Assembly: GCA_030683995.1 (NCBI GenBank)
Contig: JAUXPH010000058.1
Location: 43,632 to 107,631 of the forward strand
From: Lutibacter sp.
GTDB taxonomy: Bacteria; Bacteroidota; Bacteroidia; Flavobacteriales; Flavobacteriaceae
DNA: 64,000 nt
Direction of reading: 5' to 3'
Shown: one piece after another, positions 25,386 to 33,512 of the stretch
How positions within the stretch are numbered: the stretch's first letter is position 1
Layout of the letters: each line of letters begins with the position of its first letter
Program-made: the position numbers and the translations under genes
Notes under the pieces: model-generated
The model's database searches: none
What the model saw: only the letters and a program-made list of their open reading frames with translations
What the model was told of the DNA's origin: nothing

Positions 25386-25714
25386 TATAAATTTTAGCTA
25401 AAAGGTAGTAAAAAAACAAATACACACCTAAAAAAATGTGAATTTTAAGTAATGTGAATTTTTTTTTGATAAATTTCCCGAATATGATTCAAAATATTGT
25501 CAGAATCATATATTAATACACATAGAATTAATATCTTTAAGGTAAGAAAATGGGATAGAATTTGGTAAAATGTAAAATAGCAGGGGTTAATTTAATGATT
25601 CAATTTTCGGATAAATATTTGGATTTACAACCACATTCATCAATCGATTAATTGGTCATTTATTTGATTTATGAATTCTAATTTCTTAATTCGAAACATT
25701 AAAATCTAAAGAAT
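25386..25714. other. 329-nt divergent gap with an inverted repeat
   Basis: Lies between the kinase gene and the CDP-alcohol transferase gene, transcribed away from each other. It holds ATATGATTC (25483-25491) and its complement GAATCATAT (25504-25512), a 9-bp pair 12 nt apart that could be an operator. No TGAT-N4-ATCA site and no ORF were seen. Confidence 0.5.
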
Positions 25715-26323
25715 ATGTTAACATTTAAAAATTTTAACATTGCCGATTGGTTTTCATTTTACAGAATCTCTGCCGCACCTTTCTTATTGCTTGTTTTATC
25801 GCTTGGAAGTCGTGAACTTTTTACCTGGCTTTTATTGGTGAGTTATTTGACTGATGCCATTGATGGATTTTTAGCCCGAAAATTAAAAATAACAAGTGCA
25901 CGGGGTTCGCAATTGGATTCATTTGGCGATCAAATTACTTTTGCGATTGCCTTAATTGGATTGTTGGTATATGAATTTGATTTTATTAAAGCACATTCCT
26001 TTTTTATAATTCTGGTGTTGGTGATTTATATTTTTCAAATGGTTATTTCATTCTTGAAATATGGCAAAGCGACCGCTTTTCATACCTATTTGGCTAAATT
26101 ATCGGCAATTATACAGGCTTTTTTTATTCTTTTGTTTTTGTTTTTTGAACCAATTTACTGGCTGTTTTATGTGATGATTGTTTTGGGTTTGTTGGAAACC
26201 ATAGAAGAAATTGCCCTTATTTTTATGTATGACAATTGGGTTGCAGGTGTTAAAGGAATTTATTGGGCAATTAGGGACAAAAGGCGATTAAGAAAAAAAA
26301 TCACCAAAAAAGGAACAAATTAA
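25715..26323 (+). CDS. CDP-alcohol phosphatidyltransferase family protein
   Basis: 202-aa integral membrane enzyme with the family motif TDAIDGFLARKLKITSARGSQLDSFGDQ (D-x2-DG-x2-AR ... G-x3-D-x3-D), placed after a first helix (ISAAPFLLLVLSLGS). Four to five further helices follow. It joins a CDP-activated lipid to an alcohol such as glycerol phosphate, serine or inositol. Which alcohol cannot be read here. The next gene, a metallophosphoesterase of the membrane type, starts 11 nt later, suggesting a shared lipid task. Confidence 0.88.
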   Translation: MLTFKNFNIADWFSFYRISAAPFLLLVLSLGSRELFTWLLLVSYLTDAIDGFLARKLKITSARGSQLDSFGDQITFAIALIGLLVYEFDFIKAHSFFIILVLVIYIFQMVISFLKYGKATAFHTYLAKLSAIIQAFFILLFLFFEPIYWLFYVMIVLGLLETIEEIALIFMYDNWVAGVKGIYWAIRDKRRLRKKITKKGTN

Positions 26324-26334
26324 ATCATTTTGGT

Positions 26335-27552
26335 ATGCGTTCGTATTCCTTTTTTACCATTATACTGTTATGTTTGGCCATACTGCTTGTAGATATACTG
26401 TCATTTTATTGGCTGCAATCCATAACCCAATTGTTACAATCGGTATTTTTGCAAAACTTCATAAATATTGTTTTTTGGATTTTTTCTGTTGGACTCATTA
26501 CCGCAATTATTTCACTGAGATTGAGATTGCAAATTATACATCCTTACCTAAACCAACTATTGATAACTTCGCTTTACGGGATTACAATAGCGTCTTTTAT
26601 TCCAAAATTAATTTTTGTTATTGTAATTTCAATATTGTATTTCTCAAACTATGTTTTTTCTGATGAAGAATCTTTGATTGTAATTCCAATGATAGGTTTA
26701 TTTGCGGGATTTCTTCCTTTTCTTACCATTTGTTACAGCATTTTCAGAACACTTTACCGCTTTAAAGTTCATCGTTTAAAAATTAATTTTGAAGAGCTGC
26801 CTTTAAATTTCGACGGATTAAAAATTGTCCATATTTCCGATCTTCACCTTGGAAGTTTTCGTTCTCGCTACCATATTTTGGACAGGGCGATAAAGCTGAT
26901 TAACCATTTAGAACCCGATTTTATATTTTTTACAGGCGATTTGGTCAATAACCACGCGTGGGAATTAAAAGGCTGGCAATCTGTTTTAAAAAAATTGAAC
27001 GCCAAAACCGGGAAATTTGCAGTTTTGGGAAATCACGATTATGGCGATTATGGAAAATGGAAATCGGATGAAAGAAAACTAGCCAATTTTGAATCGATCA
27101 AATATTTTTATAAAAAAATAAATTTCAAATTGTTATTGAATGAAGTTGTTATTTTTGAAAAAGAAGGCGAGGAAATTGCCATTGTAGGAGTTGAAAATTG
27201 GGGAAAGCCACCGTTTAAGCAATATGGGGATTTAAAAAAGGCGCTTAAGGGTATTGAAAAAAATCCCTTTAAAATATTGCTATCCCACGATCCTTCGCAT
27301 TGGAATGAAGAAGTAAAAAAAAATACAAATATCGCACTCACGCTATCTGGCCATACACACGGAATGCAAGCCGGAATTAACATTAAAAGCAAAAATTGGA
27401 GCCCTATTCAGTATAAATACAAACAATGGGCAGGTTTGTACAAACATTTTAACCAGTATTTATATGTTACCCGAGGTTTGGGTTGGATGGGATTTCCGGG
27501 CAGATTGGGAATGCGGCCAGAAATAACATTGATTGAGCTTCATCGACAATAG
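26335..27552 (+). CDS. Membrane-anchored metallophosphoesterase (YkuE-like)
   Basis: 405 aa. Four membrane helices occupy about 1-140. The calcineurin-type phosphoesterase domain follows, with HISDLHLGS (D-x-H), FTGDLVNN (GD), GNHDYGDYG (GNHD), LLSHDP (H) and LSGHTHGMQAG (GHTH). All metal ligands are present. Such proteins act on phospholipid-type or nucleotide pyrophosphate substrates; the target is unknown here. Likely co-transcribed with the upstream CDP-alcohol transferase. Confidence 0.9.
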   Translation: MRSYSFFTIILLCLAILLVDILSFYWLQSITQLLQSVFLQNFINIVFWIFSVGLITAIISLRLRLQIIHPYLNQLLITSLYGITIASFIPKLIFVIVISILYFSNYVFSDEESLIVIPMIGLFAGFLPFLTICYSIFRTLYRFKVHRLKINFEELPLNFDGLKIVHISDLHLGSFRSRYHILDRAIKLINHLEPDFIFFTGDLVNNHAWELKGWQSVLKKLNAKTGKFAVLGNHDYGDYGKWKSDERKLANFESIKYFYKKINFKLLLNEVVIFEKEGEEIAIVGVENWGKPPFKQYGDLKKALKGIEKNPFKILLSHDPSHWNEEVKKNTNIALTLSGHTHGMQAGINIKSKNWSPIQYKYKQWAGLYKHFNQYLYVTRGLGWMGFPGRLGMRPEITLIELHRQ

Positions 27553-27567
27553 CTTATGGGGATTTTT

Positions 27568-28338
27568 TTAACCAAATAATAGTGAAGCTTTTTCAAGCTG
27601 TTTAATTTTATTTTTGGCCGTTTCATAGCCAATGTTATAAATTTCATCGATATGGTTTTTGTCGAACATCCCAAATTTTGACAATGGCGGATAGATCAAT
27701 AAATTACATTGTGAAAACTTCAGCGATGAAGCGTTAGAAAAATTTATTCTGATGGCTCTTTGCAGCACATCAACAGCATATTTTAAATTTTCGGTTTTAA
27801 TCTCGTCAAGCGGACTCACATAAACGCCAATGATTTGTTCGCAATTTAATTTTAAGGGCGCAACAGGAAAATTATCGAGAATGCCGCCATCAGCGTACAA
27901 ACTGCCGTTAATGGCAACTGGCGAACATATTCCGGGAAAAGCGGATGATGCCAAAATAGGCATAATCAATTCGCCTTCAGTAAAAACTTTCATGCTTCCG
28001 TTAAGCATATCAACAGTGGTTATAAAAAGTTTTTTTTGAAGAGCGTTAAAATTGTCATCAGGAAAATATTTTTTAAAATCTTCATAAAAATTTTCGGTAT
28101 TTATGAGCCCGGGCTTTCCAAAGCCATATCGGTTTGGATTAAAAAGAGGGACTTCCTTAAAAAAATTTACCATTTCTTCGGGCGAATATCCTGAAGCATA
28201 AAACGCACCAATAATTGCGCCTACACTGCTGCCCGAGATGTGGGTTGGGTAAATGTTATTTTCCTCGAGTGCCTTAATGGCCCCAATATGGGCAATACCT
28301 TTCATGCCTCCGCCGGAGAGTGCCAATCCTATGCTCAT
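27568..28338 (-). CDS. Patatin-like phospholipase
   Basis: 256 aa with the patatin signatures: ALSGGGMKGIAHIGAIKAL (oxyanion loop), ISGSSVGAIIGAFYASG (nucleophile Ser in GSSVG) and YADGGILDNFPVAPL (catalytic Asp in DG). It is of RssA-like length and has no signal, so it is probably a cytoplasmic lipid acyl hydrolase. It follows a small lipoprotein gene by 18 nt and lies at the end of a block of lipid-transport genes. Confidence 0.92.
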   Translation of the reverse strand: MSIGLALSGGGMKGIAHIGAIKALEENNIYPTHISGSSVGAIIGAFYASGYSPEEMVNFFKEVPLFNPNRYGFGKPGLINTENFYEDFKKYFPDDNFNALQKKLFITTVDMLNGSMKVFTEGELIMPILASSAFPGICSPVAINGSLYADGGILDNFPVAPLKLNCEQIIGVYVSPLDEIKTENLKYAVDVLQRAIRINFSNASSLKFSQCNLLIYPPLSKFGMFDKNHIDEIYNIGYETAKNKIKQLEKASLLFG

Positions 28339-28356
28339 AATGGGTTGGTTTAAAAA

Positions 28357-28767
28357 TTAATTTCTTCTAACAGGATTCCTATTTACGGCAGAATTCCTTC
28401 TGCTGGTGTTGCTTCTGTTTAAATTGTTTCTGTTGTCGTTGTGATATCTTTTTATATCGTCCCCAAAATAATTGTTGATTCTGATATGATGGCTTCGCCT
28501 TAAATTGATATGGCCATATCTTGGAGGCAAAATATTGGCGGTTATCCAAATGCCATTATCAAAATAGAGGTAATTTCTTGATGAAAAATCATAGTAAATT
28601 TCAAATTCCGGGAAATAGACATAGCGAACCACTTCGACCCTGTTTGGATAAAACCAAGGCGGCGGCGGCGTTGCTATTCTTGAAGTGACCACGACGGGTC
28701 CGCAGCTTTCTATTGATAATACAAAAGAAAATAAAAGTGCAACAGTTAAAAAAGAAAGTTTTTTCAT
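28357..28767 (-). CDS. Small lipoprotein with basic, Asn/Arg-rich tail
   Basis: Start set at the second Met (28767): MKKLSFLTVALLFSFVLSIESCG, a lipoprotein signal with Cys at residue 22. The middle is aromatic and proline-rich (PPPPWFYPNRVEVVRYVYFPEFEIYYDFSSRNYLYF, WITANILPPRYGHIN). The end is low-complexity Asn/Arg (NDNRNNLNRSNTSRRNSAVNRNPVRRN). Family not recognised; similar proteins occur in Bacteroidota. Driven by FNR-type promoter F, probably together with the patatin gene. Confidence 0.75.
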   Translation of the reverse strand: MKKLSFLTVALLFSFVLSIESCGPVVVTSRIATPPPPWFYPNRVEVVRYVYFPEFEIYYDFSSRNYLYFDNGIWITANILPPRYGHINLRRSHHIRINNYFGDDIKRYHNDNRNNLNRSNTSRRNSAVNRNPVRRN

Positions 28768-28787
28768 AATCGTAGCATTTAACCAAA

Positions 28788-28830
28788 TCAATTTACAAAT
28801 AAACTAAAATGACTAAAATGATATCTATCA
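28788..28830 (-). promoter_or_regulatory. FNR/CRP-type promoter, site F (28357 lipoprotein)
   Basis: TGATAGATATCA on the minus strand (28819-28830), 23 nt, then TAAATTGA (28788-28795; the box differs in one position). 20 nt to the start codon. Confidence 0.65.
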
Positions 28831-28851
28831 ACTCCATGAACATAAATAAAT

Positions 28852-29838
28852 TTAATTTTGATTTTTTTCGTCCTTAAGTTTTTGTTTCTCTAATTTCCTG
28901 AAATAACCCCTAAACAAAAAGTTGTGTTTTAAGGCTTCCATATTTTCATTTAAACGTACGCTTCCTTCCTTAATGTTTTTCATTGTTTCGTCAATATTAT
29001 TTACCAAAACGGTATCGTTAACCATATAATTCACCGTGCCTTTTCCATCTTTTATCTCTAAAACTACCGAATTTAAATTGGTGATTACCCCATCGATGTG
29101 CTCGCTCGATTTTTCTAAATTGGTTATGGCAGATTTCAACTGATTTGCTGAAGCAGGATCACTTAACAATACGGCAGCCATACTTTTATCATAATTTATG
29201 GCGTCTATAATATTCTTTAATTCTTTAACTGTTGCCGAAGCGCTTGCGCTCGCCGTTTTTAAATTTTCAACGGTTTGTTTTACGTCGGAAGCCATTTCAG
29301 CATCTTCAATCAACATGCCAATGGTGCCTTTCCCTTCTTTTATGGCTGTGGTAATTTTCAATAAATCGGAAGTTAATTTGGCGGCATTGTCATTGGTGGT
29401 ATTTAAGGTTTCAAGCATATCGGTGGTTGATGTTTTATCATAGGATTTAATGGTGTCGCCTGGTTTTAATGCTTCAGCAACCTCTTTGCCGGGCACAATA
29501 TTGATGACCATACTTCCAACCAAACCATCAGATCCAATGGCGGCTACTGCGTTTTTCTTCATATGGATAAGCATTTTGTCTTCAATAACCATATCAACGC
29601 AAATGGTGCTGTCATTAACCATCACAATATTTTTTACGGTGCCAATATTGATACCTGAAAACCGCACGTTATTTCCTAATATTAAGCCGTTTACATTGTT
29701 AAACACAGCACTTATTCTAAAGGTATGGCCAAAAAGATTTTGCTTGTTGCCAATTAGATAAAGTGCAATAACCAAAATAATGGTGGTAAAAAAAATAAAC
29801 AATCCAAGACTCAATTTTTGTGTGTTTGATGTTTTCAT
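28852..29838 (-). CDS. MCE-family (MlaD-like) substrate-binding protein
   Basis: 328 aa. One N-terminal membrane helix (LGLFIFFTTIILVIALYLIG) is followed by an MCE domain at about 38-115 (FRISAVFNNVNGLILGNNVRFSGINIGTVKNI) and a long helical C-terminal region of repeated weak heptads (LLKITTAIKEGKGTIGMLI, VVLEIKDGKGTVNYMV). It forms the periplasmic ring of an Mla-type lipid transporter with the ATPase and permease encoded directly upstream. Confidence 0.93.
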   Translation of the reverse strand: MKTSNTQKLSLGLFIFFTTIILVIALYLIGNKQNLFGHTFRISAVFNNVNGLILGNNVRFSGINIGTVKNIVMVNDSTICVDMVIEDKMLIHMKKNAVAAIGSDGLVGSMVINIVPGKEVAEALKPGDTIKSYDKTSTTDMLETLNTTNDNAAKLTSDLLKITTAIKEGKGTIGMLIEDAEMASDVKQTVENLKTASASASATVKELKNIIDAINYDKSMAAVLLSDPASANQLKSAITNLEKSSEHIDGVITNLNSVVLEIKDGKGTVNYMVNDTVLVNNIDETMKNIKEGSVRLNENMEALKHNFLFRGYFRKLEKQKLKDEKNQN

Positions 29839-29847
29839 AATGCGTTG

Positions 29848-30588
29848 TTATTTAAAAAATGCCTGAATTTTTTCGTCTTTGTTAGCGGACAGTTCCTCAA
29901 AAGTTCCTTCCGCATAATTAATGCCGTTAATCAATAAAATCATTCTGTTTGATATTACCCTGGCGCAGTCCACATCGTGGGTAATGATAAGCGATGAGGT
30001 TTTGTAATTTAACTGAATATTGCGCATCAATTGTATAATTTCTTTGGCGGTAATTGGGTCGAGCCCAGTTGTTGGCTCATCATAAATAATAATTTTTGGT
30101 TTTAGAATAATGGCCCTTGCCATCGCAATTCTTCTTTTCATTCCGCCAGAAAGTTCCTCGGGCATTAAATCTATAGCGTCTCTTAGCCCAACGCTGTCCA
30201 AAGCCTCGTGCACCAATTTCAAGGATTCTTCTTCCGTTTTATTTTGCTGGCGCATAGGAAATTCTAAATTTTCGCGAACGGTCATGGAATCGTATAAGGC
30301 ACTTCCCTGAAAAAGAAATCCCAATTGCGTTCGCAGTTCATTGAATTCTTTTTGTGCCAGTTTGCTGATGTCTTTGCCCATAATTTCTAAAGTACCTTCG
30401 TCGGGCTGCATTAAACCAACCAAACATCTGATCATCACCGATTTCCCTGAACCTGATTTTCCCATCAGCACCAAATTTTCTCCTTCAAACAATTCTAAGG
30501 TAAACCCGTTTAACACATGATTGTCGCCAAAGCTTTTCTTCAAATCTTTGATTCTTAAAATGGGAGCTATGTTTTTTGATGTATCCAT
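29848..30588 (-). CDS. ABC transporter ATPase of Mla (MCE) type
   Basis: 246 aa with Walker A MGKSGSGKSVMI, signature ELSGGMKRRIAMARAI, Walker B IIIYDEPTTGLDP and switch His in LIITHDVD. It matches MlaF in length and in the GGMKRR signature variant. It powers lipid movement between the membranes together with the permease 2 nt upstream and the MCE protein 9 nt downstream. Confidence 0.94.
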   Translation of the reverse strand: MDTSKNIAPILRIKDLKKSFGDNHVLNGFTLELFEGENLVLMGKSGSGKSVMIRCLVGLMQPDEGTLEIMGKDISKLAQKEFNELRTQLGFLFQGSALYDSMTVRENLEFPMRQQNKTEEESLKLVHEALDSVGLRDAIDLMPEELSGGMKRRIAMARAIILKPKIIIYDEPTTGLDPITAKEIIQLMRNIQLNYKTSSLIITHDVDCARVISNRMILLINGINYAEGTFEELSANKDEKIQAFFK

Positions 30589-30590
30589 AT

Positions 30591-31382
30591 CTAAAGTTCA
30601 AAGAAAATATCGGTTACAAAAACGGCAATAAAGTCGATAATGAATAAAAGCATTGACGTATAAACAACCGCCGAATTGGAGGCTTCACCAACGCCAACAG
30701 TTCCTTTTGTGCAATTATAGCCTTTAAAACTTCCCACCAAACCAATGGCAAAACCAAAGAAAAACGATTTTACCGTAGCCGGAAGAATGTCTGAAAATTC
30801 AATGGCGTCAAAAACCTTGTTAAAATACAGTTGAAAAGAAACATCGCCTTTTAAATTTTCCACCAATGCAGAACCAAAAAGGGCGATGGCATCTCCAAAA
30901 ATTATCAACAACGGTATCATTAAAGTCGCAGCCATAATTCGCGTTACCACCAAATATTTAAATGGATTTGTGCCTGAAACTTCCATCGCGTCAATTTGTT
31001 CCGTAACGCGCATAGAACCTAATTCGGCGCCAATTCCCGAACTTATTTTTCCAGCACAAATCAACGCAATGATCACTGGACCAATTTCACGAATAATTGA
31101 AATACTCACCATTGATGGCATCCAGGATTGTGCGCCAAACTCCATTAAAGTTGGCCGGGATTGAAGCGTAAACACCAATCCCAATATAAATCCGGTAATA
31201 CCCACCAAAAACAAGGAACGATTGCCCATATTGTAACATTGCCGCAGCAATTCTTTAAATTCAAATGGCCTGGTAAAAACCTCTTTAAAAAAACGGCCTG
31301 CAAAAAAGGACAACTCGCCAATTTCGGTAAAAAAGCTTTTGAGGTTATTTCCAATTTGTGCTGTTGTCATCATCTTATTCAA
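30591..31382 (-). CDS. MlaE-family ABC transporter permease
   Basis: 263 aa. MlaE hallmarks are PFEFKELLRQCYNMGNRSLFLVGITGFILGLVFTLQ, IREIGPVIIALICAGKISSGIGAELGSMRVTEQIDAMEVSG and the C-terminal GSFKGYNCTKGTVGVGEASNSAVVYTSMLLFIIDF. Five to six helices. Two further Met at 31373 and 31370 could also be the start. First gene of the mlaEFD unit, 47 nt behind promoter G, so phospholipid trafficking seems linked to the same stress signal as uspA and hpf. Confidence 0.94.
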   Translation of the reverse strand: MNKMMTTAQIGNNLKSFFTEIGELSFFAGRFFKEVFTRPFEFKELLRQCYNMGNRSLFLVGITGFILGLVFTLQSRPTLMEFGAQSWMPSMVSISIIREIGPVIIALICAGKISSGIGAELGSMRVTEQIDAMEVSGTNPFKYLVVTRIMAATLMIPLLIIFGDAIALFGSALVENLKGDVSFQLYFNKVFDAIEFSDILPATVKSFFFGFAIGLVGSFKGYNCTKGTVGVGEASNSAVVYTSMLLFIIDFIAVFVTDIFFEL

Positions 31383-31397
31383 GAATTTTTGCTAACA

Positions 31398-31440
31398 TAA
31401 AGTTATTGCTGATTTAAATGGAATAAAATGATTTATATCA
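31398..31440 (-). promoter_or_regulatory. FNR/CRP-type promoter, site G (mlaEFD-like operon)
   Basis: TGATATAAATCA on the minus strand (31429-31440), 23 nt, then TAACTTTA (31398-31405); start codon 16 nt beyond the box. Confidence 0.75.
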
Positions 31441-31569
31441 ATTTTACATCAGCAAAAATTGAAAAGGCGGATAATATTTAGGCATAAATCGGCATTCGAT
31501 TTCAGCAAAACAAGGCATCGTCAATTTTATTTAATAAGAAAATAATTCTGTCAAATTTACGCAACACCT

Positions 31570-31612
31570 TGATATTTATCATTAAAAGTTATAACAACCC
31601 TATTTAACTTTA
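31570..31612 (+). promoter_or_regulatory. FNR/CRP-type promoter, site H (31671 gene)
   Basis: TGATATTTATCA (31570-31581), 23 nt, then TAACTTTA (31605-31612) on the plus strand. The only plus-strand member of the set; start codon 58 nt beyond the box. Confidence 0.75.
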
Positions 31613-31670
31613 CGGAAGTATGTTTTAATTATCAAAAAAATAAGTATAAAAAACCACTAATTTTTAAGTT

Positions 31671-32363
31671 ATGAAAACCAAAGAACCAATGCTTGCAGAA
31701 ACCAATTTCGAAGAATTTTACAAAAAAAGTGCGGCAATTATTCCGAGTTTGAAAAAATTCGCTGCTTTAAAACTAAAACTTGCTGAAAAGGAAGGCTTAA
31801 TCGATAGGGGGTTTTACGATACCAATGAAATTTTGGACGAGGTTTTTTTGGAAGTATATAGAGTGTATTCAAATGATATTGATGAAAAACACCTGCGGCA
31901 AACCCTTTTTTTAAGGACCATCCAAAAAATAAATCACAAAATTGAAAAGGAAAATCAGTTTGCCGAGGAATTGAATATGGACATAATTTTAAAAGATGAA
32001 TTGAATTTGTTAAAAGTAGGTTATTCTGTTGCAGCAGATGGGGATTATATATTTGATGAGGAACTTAACGATATTTCTTATCAACAAGACAGTTTTGCGC
32101 CTGCCCACTTTATTTTAGACCAACCGATGGAACTGGAAATTACCGGAAAATTGGACTTGAATGAAAATTCGTTATTATCCGACAGAAGCCGGATTTTATT
32201 TGGCGCTGCATTCTATACCTTGCCGCCAATAAGCAAAAATATTATTGAATTATATGTGTTTGGAAATCAGAATATTTTAGAAATTTCTGAGACCTTAAAA
32301 GTGAGTGAAGATACCGTAAGAAAAGTGATTGACAGGGTTAAGGAAAGGCTTGAAAAACTGTAG
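31671..32363 (+). CDS. Sigma-70-like RNA polymerase factor (divergent)
   Basis: 230 aa. The C-terminal 55 residues form a sigma region 4-type helix-turn-helix (LPPISKNIIELYVFGNQNILEISETLKVSEDTVRKVIDRVKERLEKL). The N-terminal half (IIPSLKKFAALKLKLAEKEGLIDRGFYDTNEILDEVFLEVYR, TLFLRTIQKINHKIEKE) is consistent with a degenerate sigma region 2. A long acidic linker lies between (about 100-150). It could be a minor sigma factor or a regulator. The FNR-type promoter H places it in the same regulon, as a possible second-tier control gene. Confidence 0.7.
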   Translation: MKTKEPMLAETNFEEFYKKSAAIIPSLKKFAALKLKLAEKEGLIDRGFYDTNEILDEVFLEVYRVYSNDIDEKHLRQTLFLRTIQKINHKIEKENQFAEELNMDIILKDELNLLKVGYSVAADGDYIFDEELNDISYQQDSFAPAHFILDQPMELEITGKLDLNENSLLSDRSRILFGAAFYTLPPISKNIIELYVFGNQNILEISETLKVSEDTVRKVIDRVKERLEKL

Positions 32364-32408
32364 CAGGACTTTATCATTAAAAAAGTCAAATCCTTATAAA
32401 ACAAAAAA

Positions 32409-32443
32409 GATTCTATTGCCGGTCAATAGAATCTATTTTTTTG
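32409..32443. terminator. Bidirectional rho-independent terminator
   Basis: GATTCTATTG-CCGGT-CAATAGAATC, a perfect 10-bp stem, followed on the plus strand by TATTTTTTT and on the minus strand by TTTTTTG. It can end the sigma-like gene (plus) and the tRNA-like locus (minus). Confidence 0.9.
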
Positions 32444-32540
32444 TCGGGGTGGTCGCGCCTCAAGCGTGACGACCTTCTCTTCTTAGGCGTGACGCGATAA
32501 CCGGGTGGAGCCTATGCCGCATTTGCGGTACTACACCCCG
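32444..32540 (-). pseudogene. Scrambled tRNA-Pro-like copy
   Basis: 97 nt that keep selected parts of the intact tRNA-Pro at 32869-32943: the 5' CGGGGTGTAG, the D-loop block CCCGGTTATCGCG, AGGTCG and the 3' CCACCCCGA. Between them the D-stem start is replaced by 25 nt with a small hairpin, the anticodon arm by 17 unrelated nt, and the T arm by another hairpin of similar length. No anticodon loop remains, so it cannot work as a normal tRNA. It has its own terminator directly behind, as a real tRNA gene would. Confidence 0.75.
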
Positions 32541-32770
32541 AATTGGTTATCAATAAATCGTTTTGCTCCCCGTTTCTTAACTTTTTTCTCTAAAACCAAT
32601 GCTTCAGATCTATTAGATACTTCAATTAGCAAAACTAATTTCCAAGGAATTCCATACTTTGTCGATGGAACATTTCCTTGGTTGTGTTTTTTCAATCTTT
32701 TTTCAATATCCGCAGTTTGACCTACATAATACCTTAAACTTTTATCACTAAAAAGTATATATACAAACAT
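32531..32770 (-). CDS. GIY-YIG nuclease family protein (short)
   Basis: 79 aa with FVYILFSDKSLRYYVGQTADIEKRLKKHNQG (GIY-YIG core and Arg) and KLVLLIEVSNRSEALVLEKKVKKRGAKRFI (Glu helix). This is a complete small domain of the usual length for stand-alone copies. Its last residues (FGV) and stop codon are formed by the 5' end of the tRNA-like sequence downstream. It lies between the intact tRNA-Pro and the scrambled copy, on the same strand. Confidence 0.82.
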   Translation of the reverse strand: MFVYILFSDKSLRYYVGQTADIEKRLKKHNQGNVPSTKYGIPWKLVLLIEVSNRSEALVLEKKVKKRGAKRFIDNQFGV

Positions 32771-32825
32771 AACTTTTTTTAGTTTGGATGGTGACTTACA
32801 TAGCCTTGCAATTAATAACAGAAAA

Positions 32826-32867
32826 GAGCCTTAAAATTCAAAATAAATTTTTAGGCTCTTTTTTTTT
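32826..32867. terminator. Terminator after tRNA-Pro
   Basis: GAGCC-TTAAAA ... TTTTTA-GGCTC stem with AT extension. On the minus strand it is followed by TTTTC, on the plus strand by nine T. Placed 1-2 nt from the 3' end of the tRNA-Pro. Confidence 0.75.
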
Positions 32868-32868
32868 G

Positions 32869-32943
32869 TCGGGGTGGCAGGATTCGAACCTGCGACCTCC
32901 TGCTCCCAAAGCAGGCGCGATAACCGGGCTACGCTACACCCCG
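32869..32943 (-). tRNA. tRNA-Pro (anticodon TGG)
   Basis: CGGGGTG acceptor arm pairs with CACCCCG, discriminator A. D arm TAGCGTAGCCCGGTTATCGC, anticodon arm CCTGC-TTTGGGA-GCAGG with TGG, variable AGGTC, T arm GCAGGTTCGAATCCTGC. 75 nt; CCA is not encoded, unlike in the tRNA-Thr of this window. Reads CCN Pro codons. Confidence 0.96.
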
Positions 32944-33006
32944 AGTAATAATGTTACTCTAATTTCGGTGTGCAAATATAGCGCTAAAAATAGGTTTTGC
33001 AAGCAA

Positions 33007-33345
33007 TTACTCGAAAATAAGTTTGTAGGGTCTAGAAATGGCATTTTGCAATTCTTGAATGCCAATATTTCTGCTTTTTCTGATGGTTTCTTTGCCTTCA
33101 AAAAAGACTAAAATCGTTGGTTCCACAAAAGCACTGTGTTTTGCGGCTATTTCTGGAGAAAAATTCAAATCGATTTTATAAAAGTCAATTTTTGGGAAAT
33201 CGGTTTTCAGCAAATCGTACACTTTAGGCTCCAAAGCTTCACCAACATTGCAAGAATCTGTTGAAAAATACAGTAAAACGGCAATCGTATCCTGTAATAT
33301 ATTTTCAAGTTGATCCAAAGATTCTATTTTTTTGATTGTGTTCAT
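33007..33345 (-). CDS. Thioredoxin-fold protein with a single active-site Cys
   Basis: 112 aa with the thioredoxin layout: IAVLLYFSTDSCNVGEALEPKVYDLL, then FYKIDLNFSPEIAAKHSAFVEPTILVFFEGKET, where VEPTI holds the cis-Pro. The active site reads STDSCNVG in place of WCGPC, so only the first Cys is kept. It may act by mixed disulfide or as a non-redox chaperone. A TAAATTTG box (minus strand, 33366-33373) lies 20 nt upstream. Divergent from trxB, which lies about 170 nt away. Confidence 0.85.
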   Translation of the reverse strand: MNTIKKIESLDQLENILQDTIAVLLYFSTDSCNVGEALEPKVYDLLKTDFPKIDFYKIDLNFSPEIAAKHSAFVEPTILVFFEGKETIRKSRNIGIQELQNAISRPYKLIFE

Positions 33346-33512
33346 TTTAGGTAAATTAGAAACTTCAAATTTACCACAATTTTCTTGGCAGTTCCTGAAG
33401 TTTGTTTCTTAATGTTTTTGGTGATCATATCATCATAAAAAATAATGGTTAAAGGCGAAAACTTTTAATTAATTGCCATAAATTTGTTACCTATTAAAAT
33501 AAAAAATGGATT

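Noticed and set aside
32788..33111. Plus-strand ORF containing GWQDSNLRPPAPKAGAITGLRYTP
   Set aside because: It is the well-known antisense translation of a tRNA-Pro gene and appears in many genomes as a false protein.
33420..33436. tgatcatatcatca upstream of trxB as an FNR-type site
   Set aside because: The half-sites overlap at the wrong spacing and no matching box follows.
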